This document shows positions 59,002-64,000 of a stretch of DNA of 64,000 nucleotides, piece after piece. The notes beneath the pieces are model-generated. The model saw only the letters and a list, made by a program, of their open reading frames with translations. It did not search any database and had not been told where the DNA came from. The stretch lies in contig NZ_QQAV01000005.1 of assembly GCF_003350475.1 (NCBI RefSeq), forward strand, positions 1 through 64,000, given 5' to 3'. How positions within the stretch are numbered: position 1 is the first letter of the stretch; each line of letters begins with the position of its first letter. The position numbers and the translations under genes are program-made. The DNA comes from Pseudacidovorax intermedius (GTDB lineage: Bacteria > Pseudomonadota > Gammaproteobacteria > Burkholderiales > Burkholderiaceae_C).

Positions 59002-59982
59002 ATGAACATCCTCATCACCGGCGGCGCCGGCTTCCTCGGCACCCTGCTGGCGCGCCGCCTGCTGCAGCGCGGCACCCTGTGCGGCCAGCCCATCGACACG
59101 CTCACCCTGACCGACCTGCATCCGGTCGCCGATCCGGGCCTGCTGGCGGATCCGCGGGTCAGGCGCGATGCAGGCGATCTGCTGCAGCGGCTGGACAGCC
59201 TGATGGCGGGCGATCATGACGCCGTCTTCCACCTCGCCTCGGCCGTCTCCGGCGAATGCGAGGCCGACTTCGCGCTGGGCCTGCGCAGCAACCTGGAAGC
59301 CACGCGGCGCCTGCTGGAGGCCCTGCGCGCTCAGCAGGCGCGCACCGGCCAGGCGCCGCTGTTCTTCTTTGCCAGCTCGGTCGCCGTCTATGGCGGCGAC
59401 GAGGCCGTGCCGCTGCCGCCCGTGGTGCGCGACGACACCCTGCCCACGCCCCAGTCCAGCTACGGCATCCAGAAATTCATCTGCGAACAGCTGGTGGCCG
59501 ACTACACCCGCAAGGGCTACATCGATGGCCGCGCCGCGCGACTGATGACCGTGTCGGTGCGGCCGGGCCGGCCCAATGGGGCGGCCTCGGGCTTCCTCTC
59601 GGGCATCGTGCGCGAGCCGCTGGCCGGCATCGATGCCATCTGCCCGGTGGACCCCTCCACCGCGGTCGCCCTGTCCTCGCCCGACACCACCATCGCCGGC
59701 ATCCTGCGCGTGGCCGAGGCCAGCCGCGCCGAGTTCGGCGGGCGCACCGCGTTGAACCTGCCCGCCCTCAGCGTGACCGTGGCGGAGATGCTGCAGGCGC
59801 TGGAACGCAGCGCCGGCCAAGCGGTGGCCGCCCGCGTCACCGTCCAGCCCGACGCGGCCATCGCGCGCATCGTGGGTGGCTGGCCCTCGCGGTTCGAGAG
59901 CGAGCGTGCCCGGCGGCTGGGGCTGCCGGCGGATGCGAGCTTCGACGCCGTCATTACGCAGTTCCGGGCGCTGGCGCGCTGA
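59002..59982 (+). CDS. denD: D-erythronate dehydrogenase-like (DenD) NAD-dependent epimerase/dehydratase family protein
   Basis: Extended SDR of 326 residues: Rossmann GGAGFLGTLLARRL, FHLASAVSGECEADF, SSVAVYGG, catalytic YGIQK, and VRPGRPNGAASGFLSG, the pattern of DenD enzymes that oxidise D-erythronate at C2. The usual partners OtnK/OtnC are not in the window, so true erythronate use is unproven. It follows the amidohydrolase gene by 14 bases and leads into the PPC gene. Confidence 0.75.
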   Translation: MNILITGGAGFLGTLLARRLLQRGTLCGQPIDTLTLTDLHPVADPGLLADPRVRRDAGDLLQRLDSLMAGDHDAVFHLASAVSGECEADFALGLRSNLEATRRLLEALRAQQARTGQAPLFFFASSVAVYGGDEAVPLPPVVRDDTLPTPQSSYGIQKFICEQLVADYTRKGYIDGRAARLMTVSVRPGRPNGAASGFLSGIVREPLAGIDAICPVDPSTAVALSSPDTTIAGILRVAEASRAEFGGRTALNLPALSVTVAEMLQALERSAGQAVAARVTVQPDAAIARIVGGWPSRFESERARRLGLPADASFDAVITQFRALAR

Positions 59983-60015
59983 GCGCCGCCTGCCCATTCC
60001 GGGCACGATGGCGCC

Positions 60016-60426
60016 ATGAGCTTCACTCCCCTGCGCCTGCCGCCCGGCGCCGACCTGCGGCGCACGCTGGAACAGCATGCTTTCGACCATGCCGATGGCC
60101 CGGCCCTCTTCGTCGTCGCCGGCATCGGCAGCCTGGACGGCGCCGTGCTGCGCCTGGCCGCCGCCAATCAGGAAACCCGCTGGACCGGGCCCTTCGAAAT
60201 CCTCAGCCTGTCGGGCTCGCTGTCACCCCAGGGCGCCCATCTGCACATGAGCGTGGCCGACGCGCAGGGGCGCGTGTGGGGCGGGCATGTGGGGTATGGG
60301 AATGCGGTGAGGACGACGGTGGAGTTGGTGGTGGCGGAGATGGCGGGGTGGCGGTTGGGGCGGGAGGTGGATGCGGGGACCGGGTATTTGGAGTTGACGA
60401 TCAGAGCGGAGAACGTTGTTCAATAG
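60016..60426 (+). CDS. PPC/DUF296 domain protein
   Basis: Protein of 136 residues matching the PPC (DUF296) fold: RLPPGADLRRTLEQHA, FVVAGIGSLDGAVLRL, PFEILSLSGSLS and HLHMSVADAQGRVWGGHVGYG, with the conserved His-containing strand. In bacteria the role is unclear (a trimer that may bind metal or DNA). It ends the plus-strand run, 33 bases after the DenD-like gene; the base composition falls just after it. Confidence 0.8.
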   Translation: MSFTPLRLPPGADLRRTLEQHAFDHADGPALFVVAGIGSLDGAVLRLAAANQETRWTGPFEILSLSGSLSPQGAHLHMSVADAQGRVWGGHVGYGNAVRTTVELVVAEMAGWRLGREVDAGTGYLELTIRAENVVQ

Positions 60427-60734
60427 CGCGTAAGCCGACGAAAAATTTCAGACTGGGTGCGGTACTTCGAACTGCTGAAAAATTAGGATCCGTCCATACG
60501 AGGTTGCGGACAGCGTTGCGTCTAGGCAAGGTATGCAAAACCACTGAAACCAAACTCGAAAGCTTCGCAAGTCTTGTTAGAGCGAAGTTTCGGGAATCAG
60601 GGTTTCGCAGAGCATCCCTAGCGGTACATGAAAACCTCCCAGCCCCTATTGCCCCGCGCTCCTGCACGCCCTGAGTTTCTAGCGACAAGCTTTCGCAACT
60701 CCAGCCGGCCTCAGGTAATCAGCGTCGGTAATGA
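60427..60734. other. Low-G+C intergenic region (island edge)
   Basis: No supportable gene. Short open frames on both strands (for example 60401-60688 minus) show no family pattern. The composition changes here from very G+C-rich to clearly more A+T-rich, so this is a likely junction of acquired DNA. No tRNA end or direct repeat was found to mark an integration site. Confidence 0.5.
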
Positions 60735-62360
60735 TCAAAATCTCTTAACCACGGGTTGCTTGCCATCATGCAGGTATTGTTGGTACTTTTTCGATGATTT
60801 CGACATGTAGATGCGCCCCTCGACCACGAACCCGTCCAGTTGATGCGCCAAGGTGTAGGCCGAAAGATCGGACGTTGTGTTGATAAAGCCCTTGGTCTTG
60901 AAATTCAGCGATGTATTGCACAGCACCCCATAGCCGGTGAGCGTTTTAAACGCTGAGAGCAACTCAAACAACGCACGATTGCTCAGCGCAGATACCGTTT
61001 GAATCCGCGCGGTCATGTTCACGTGGGTCACCGCAGCCAGCGCGTCTGTGCAAGCGCGATGGGTGTACAGCATGTATGGGCTTGGGTGGTCACACCCAAA
61101 CCATTTTGCTGCATCCTCCTCCAAACACACGGGAGCAATTGGGCGGAACTGCTCTCGCTGCTTAATGACGTTTAGCCGCTCTCGCGTGCTGGCTTCAAAT
61201 GGAGCAGCCAAGATGGATCGGTTGCCAAGGGCGCGGGGTCCGATTTCGTACCGCCCGTTCGCCCATCCCAAAATTAAGCCAGCAGCCAACATCATAGCGA
61301 CGCTTAAAAAGCTTGGCTCCAACTCATCGAAGTGAGCGGGATCGACCGCCTCGTCCAACACAAAATCAAGCCCCGAATAGACATTCCACGCGAGCTTGGG
61401 ATTCCCGGTGAAATGGAGCTGCGCGTCGACGGCGGTGCCAATCGCTGAACCCGAATCATTAGCGACAGGAGGAACAAAAACGTCGCTAAAGAACCCTGTC
61501 TGCGTCCACTTCGTGTTCCAGTCGCAGTTGAGTCCGCACCCCCCAGCGATCAACAGCGGCATGCCCCGTCTCAGCCTCTCGGTAGCAAACCGATAAAACC
61601 GCTCGAATAGGCGGTCACTAAAGATTCCGGCGAAGTCTCTGAATTGCGGATCGTCCAGACCCACGTTGTAGTGGCGAAGCTCCTTTAAGACTTCACACTG
61701 CTGGGGCTTCAGGTGTTGGCAATCTTGCAAGAGGAAATTCGTGATTTTTTCCTCCTCGTGCGTGGCTTGACTTCTTCTGGAGAAGGAAGCTAGAGCCATC
61801 AGTTTTCCGGCGTCGGAAAGTCGAGAGAATTCGGCCGTGCTTTTGTCGAAGGTCGGGTCTGCCAGTGCATAGAGCATGGCGTAGCGATGGCCGGGCTCAG
61901 GCATCACATCACCAATCTTTGTGATATTAAAATTTGCATCGATCTCGTAAAACGCCCCGATGACGCCTTCCCAAAGCAGCGCGTAGCACGGCGCTCCCTT
62001 TGGCAGCTCAGACATTGCGAACGCGCACAGAAGGTGGGAGCGTTCGTGCGATGACGAAAAGAAGTGCACGCTCTTTCCCAACAACTGCCGCTGAGTCACA
62101 ACCACTTGGTCATGGTGACTGCCGCGGTAGCCGGCCACAACGTCCTGCTCTCGTGACGAGTCACCCGGCCACCAGCCCCCTTTGCATAGCACGTCGGGAA
62201 CGCCCTGGAGTTCGGACAGGACGTCAAAGACGTCCGGGACGGACAGCGGTGAATGCCTGTACTTTGAGCCCTTCTCGGCCTCGATGGAAAACACTAAACG
62301 GCCGTTCTCGACATATGCAAATGCTCCGTCGTGGCCAGGGTTATAGGAAAGTATTTTCAT
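60735..62360 (-). CDS. NodU/CmcH/TobZ family O-carbamoyltransferase
   Basis: Enzyme of 541 residues that moves a carbamoyl group from carbamoyl phosphate, via carbamoyl-AMP, to a sugar or antibiotic hydroxyl. The N-terminal part is Kae1-like: MKILSYNPGHDGAFAYV, SSHERSHLLCAF with two metal-binding His, GGCGLNCDW, and NDSGSAIG. The C-terminal part is YrdC-like: RYEIGPRALGNRSILAAP, REQFRPIAPVCLEEDA and LCNTSLNFK. In a surface-polysaccharide setting it would decorate a glycan. The start lies 8 bases after the stop of the fusion gene, so the two are co-transcribed. Confidence 0.87.
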   Translation of the reverse strand: MKILSYNPGHDGAFAYVENGRLVFSIEAEKGSKYRHSPLSVPDVFDVLSELQGVPDVLCKGGWWPGDSSREQDVVAGYRGSHHDQVVVTQRQLLGKSVHFFSSSHERSHLLCAFAMSELPKGAPCYALLWEGVIGAFYEIDANFNITKIGDVMPEPGHRYAMLYALADPTFDKSTAEFSRLSDAGKLMALASFSRRSQATHEEEKITNFLLQDCQHLKPQQCEVLKELRHYNVGLDDPQFRDFAGIFSDRLFERFYRFATERLRRGMPLLIAGGCGLNCDWNTKWTQTGFFSDVFVPPVANDSGSAIGTAVDAQLHFTGNPKLAWNVYSGLDFVLDEAVDPAHFDELEPSFLSVAMMLAAGLILGWANGRYEIGPRALGNRSILAAPFEASTRERLNVIKQREQFRPIAPVCLEEDAAKWFGCDHPSPYMLYTHRACTDALAAVTHVNMTARIQTVSALSNRALFELLSAFKTLTGYGVLCNTSLNFKTKGFINTTSDLSAYTLAHQLDGFVVEGRIYMSKSSKKYQQYLHDGKQPVVKRF

Positions 62361-62368
62361 GCAGGGCC

Positions 62369-64000
62369 TCAGTTTGCCTCTGAAATGGTCAGGATGGGGC
62401 CGAGCGCAACGCGAGTGTCGTGCGAGGATGGGTCGTGCTGCTTCGCGCGAATCGACTGCACATGGGTGATGGCGGGAAGCCAACGGGTACGAAGTCGCCC
62501 CGCGAGTTCAGTGGATCGTGTCGGCCAGGTGTTGACATGTAGCTTCATGGGCAAATGGGGAATTGGGGTGGGATTCCAAAGCACACGTCGATGGACAAGC
62601 CGGTCATCCACCCACCACTGGATCTCGCGCGGGGTCCATTCGATGGCATAGCGATGCATTCCGCTCGATGCATCGAAACCAAGATCAATATGGCTTGGGG
62701 CACCGCGGTAGCCGTAGTCGAAAGGAGCACCTTCTCCTCCCGGGTTGTAGAACACGTTGACAAGGAGACGGCTTGGCATGTTGCCGGCAATCTCGATGTC
62801 GATCTCCTGATGCGGGGAGTTGCGGTGAAGAAAAAATCCAGTAATCACCCCTGGTACGTTGGAAGTCTGGAAGGTTGACTCGAATCTCCCGTAAAGGTAG
62901 TTGGCGCTGCTACTGAGTGCGCCTGCGCTGTACTGTCGTACCCCCAACTCTTCCCGTCGCACGGACAATATCGCGCCGTTTACACCGTCGAATTCGACGT
63001 TGAGTGGACGGAACAACGCCAGATTGCCAGTGAAGGTGTCGGACCTTGCAAACCATCGCGGCGTGTTCAGACGCTGCAAGCCATCCTCGACATCAACCCA
63101 TTGGCCTTCGCTCGGATGGCTGGTTGATGCGAGTTGAATGCCTGACCAGCAGCGGTTCTCAGATTCAATGACCCACGGCGACCGATCTCGCTGAGGGTTT
63201 GTGCGTTGGCGAGCAAGCTCAGGCTGGACGTGTGCATCGAGGATGGACCGTTGCCCCAAGTCCTTCAGCTTTGGGAACGAACACGAAGGAGGTGCGCACT
63301 TTAGGTATTCGCAAAGCGTCCGCCAAGCGTCGGGGTCCTCTGAATCAAGCACGACAACATCTGCGCCGTTAAGGCCGGATGGAGTATTCCAAGCAGCTTG
63401 GAGTGCGGCTTGCGCTTGAGGAACTGTCAAGACGAACTTTGCTTGTGGATAAGCACGTCGCAGGTCCCCGACTGCTGATTCCAGACATCCGATATTGACG
63501 TACGCGTTAAAAATGCGTTGATCACTGCCTTGGGAAAGCCTCGACATCTCCAGCAGTGGCAGTTCCTGCAGATCGCTGCAGCATCGGTATCCAAGCATTG
63601 AAAGCGCCATCGCCAAGGACGTCTGGCCTGAGTTCGGCGGACCAAACGCAAAGATAGGCACCTGAGTCGGACGAATGTTGAATAGGGCTGCGCCCTCGCT
63701 GTTGATCGCCCCAATCTTAGAGAGGCTGGGCAGGATCGAGTATGAATTTGTGGAGGTCGCGTCTGTTCTTTGGCGGACAAGTGAGCGCCTGGTGGCTCGT
63801 ACGTTCAGAACGTTAAACTGGTGATTGATCCAGAGATCGACTGGGCCGCGGCAAGGTAGTAGAGCAAGAAGTTTTTCTGCGCCTTTTCGGGAAAGGATGT
63901 AGCCTGACAAAAACCACAGCCCACGCACCGGCCGGAACACATTGCTCGATATAAACGTCTTCGGCGCGCCGTGCGTCGCTTCCATAAACGAAACGTAGAG
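62369..64000 (-). CDS. GT25-like / sulfotransferase-like / GH16 fusion protein (5'-truncated by window edge)
   Basis: The frame runs to the right edge without a stop, so the N-terminus is missing; the in-window ATG at 63985 is probably internal. From that Met: residues 12-60 (LSGYILSRKGAEKLLALL, PVDLWINHQF) match the end of GT25 (LPS-type) glycosyltransferases. Residues 110-260 look sulfotransferase-like with a P-loop FGPPNSGQTS (114-123). Residues 310-515 are a GH16 glucanase fold with the catalytic EIDIE at 394-398, YGRFES and IEWTPREIQWWVDDR. So one chain has a glycan-building and a glycan-cutting module. Composition and codons are more A+T-rich than in the rest of the window, which suggests transfer. 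Confidence 0.78.
   Translation of the reverse strand, partial: LYVSFMEATHGAPKTFISSNVFRPVRGLWFLSGYILSRKGAEKLLALLPCRGPVDLWINHQFNVLNVRATRRSLVRQRTDATSTNSYSILPSLSKIGAINSEGAALFNIRPTQVPIFAFGPPNSGQTSLAMALSMLGYRCCSDLQELPLLEMSRLSQGSDQRIFNAYVNIGCLESAVGDLRRAYPQAKFVLTVPQAQAALQAAWNTPSGLNGADVVVLDSEDPDAWRTLCEYLKCAPPSCSFPKLKDLGQRSILDAHVQPELARQRTNPQRDRSPWVIESENRCWSGIQLASTSHPSEGQWVDVEDGLQRLNTPRWFARSDTFTGNLALFRPLNVEFDGVNGAILSVRREELGVRQYSAGALSSSANYLYGRFESTFQTSNVPGVITGFFLHRNSPHQEIDIEIAGNMPSRLLVNVFYNPGGEGAPFDYGYRGAPSHIDLGFDASSGMHRYAIEWTPREIQWWVDDRLVHRRVLWNPTPIPHLPMKLHVNTWPTRSTELAGRLRTRWLPAITHVQSIRAKQHDPSSHDTRVALGPILTISEAN

Noticed and set aside
60401-60688. Minus-strand open frame of 95 codons in the low-G+C gap
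   Set aside because: No family pattern, overlaps the end of the PPC gene, no ribosome site.
60427-60734. Integration site with tRNA or direct repeats at the island edge
   Set aside because: No tRNA-like cloverleaf, integrase or flanking direct repeat was found in the window.

Overview
The window is very G+C-rich, and almost every reading frame is open, so gene calls here rest on family recognition, start sites and gene spacing. The gene content points to the order Burkholderiales, most likely a Comamonadaceae-like soil or plant-associated heterotroph: seven separate Bug/TctC periplasmic receptor genes, several LacI/IclR/GntR/LysR-controlled catabolic operons, DUF4148 and DUF4337 proteins, and dispersed repeats of the kind seen in that group. 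No tRNA, rRNA, CRISPR array, transposase or phage gene was seen.

Layout. 0.4-5.2 kb: an AraC regulator, a higBA toxin-antitoxin pair with its palindromic operator, a flavin reductase/SDR pair, a DUF4148 exported protein, and a DUF4337 membrane protein with a possibly structured leader. 5.2-15.5 kb: one long minus-strand sugar or polyol operon. It encodes a binding protein, SDR, two permeases, MDR dehydrogenase, ABC ATPase, PfkB kinase, LacD-type aldolase and an enolase-superfamily enzyme, with a divergent LacI regulator and operators between them. 15.5-22.1 kb: a second LacI-controlled operon for a sugar acid (Bug, IlvD/Edd dehydratase, HpcH/HpaI aldolase, Bug, TSUP exporter) with a perfect 19-bp palindrome between operon and regulator. 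22.1-26.7 kb: c-di-GMP genes and a lone GspG-like pseudopilin. 27-28.1 kb: two small stress or redox enzymes. 28.2-34.7 kb: a three-part biotin-dependent acyl-CoA carboxylase with a class III CoA-transferase, a Bug receptor and a GntR/FCD regulator; the same short motif lies at both promoters. 34.8-38.7 kb: a plus-strand signalling cluster of a degenerate GGDEF-EAL protein, an OmpR-like winged-helix protein, a Crp/Fnr regulator and an intact EAL protein. 38.7-41.3 kb: an MFS pump and a LysR regulator.

41.3-50.7 kb: an aconitase-X locus on the minus strand (FAD oxidoreductase, IclR regulator, AcnX large and small subunits, IlvD/Edd dehydratase, Bug), with two tandem Bug paralogues on the other strand. 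50.7-60.4 kb: a LacI-controlled plus-strand operon. It starts with an intradiol (hydroxyquinol-type) dioxygenase, an SDR, a beta-keto acid cleavage enzyme (BKACE), a zinc-free MDR reductase and a cupin, and runs on into a Bug receptor, a Tat-exported amidohydrolase, a DenD-like dehydrogenase and a PPC/DUF296 protein. My best candidate for an undescribed system is the first part of this operon: ring cleavage to maleylacetate, reduction to 3-oxoadipate, then BKACE cleavage with acetyl-CoA in place of the usual CoA-transferase and thiolase.

60.4-64 kb: base composition drops visibly, and the genes encode a NodU/CmcH-type carbamoyltransferase and an edge-truncated protein that joins a GT25-like segment, a sulfotransferase-like P-loop region and a GH16 domain. 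This looks like the edge of a horizontally acquired surface-polysaccharide island.
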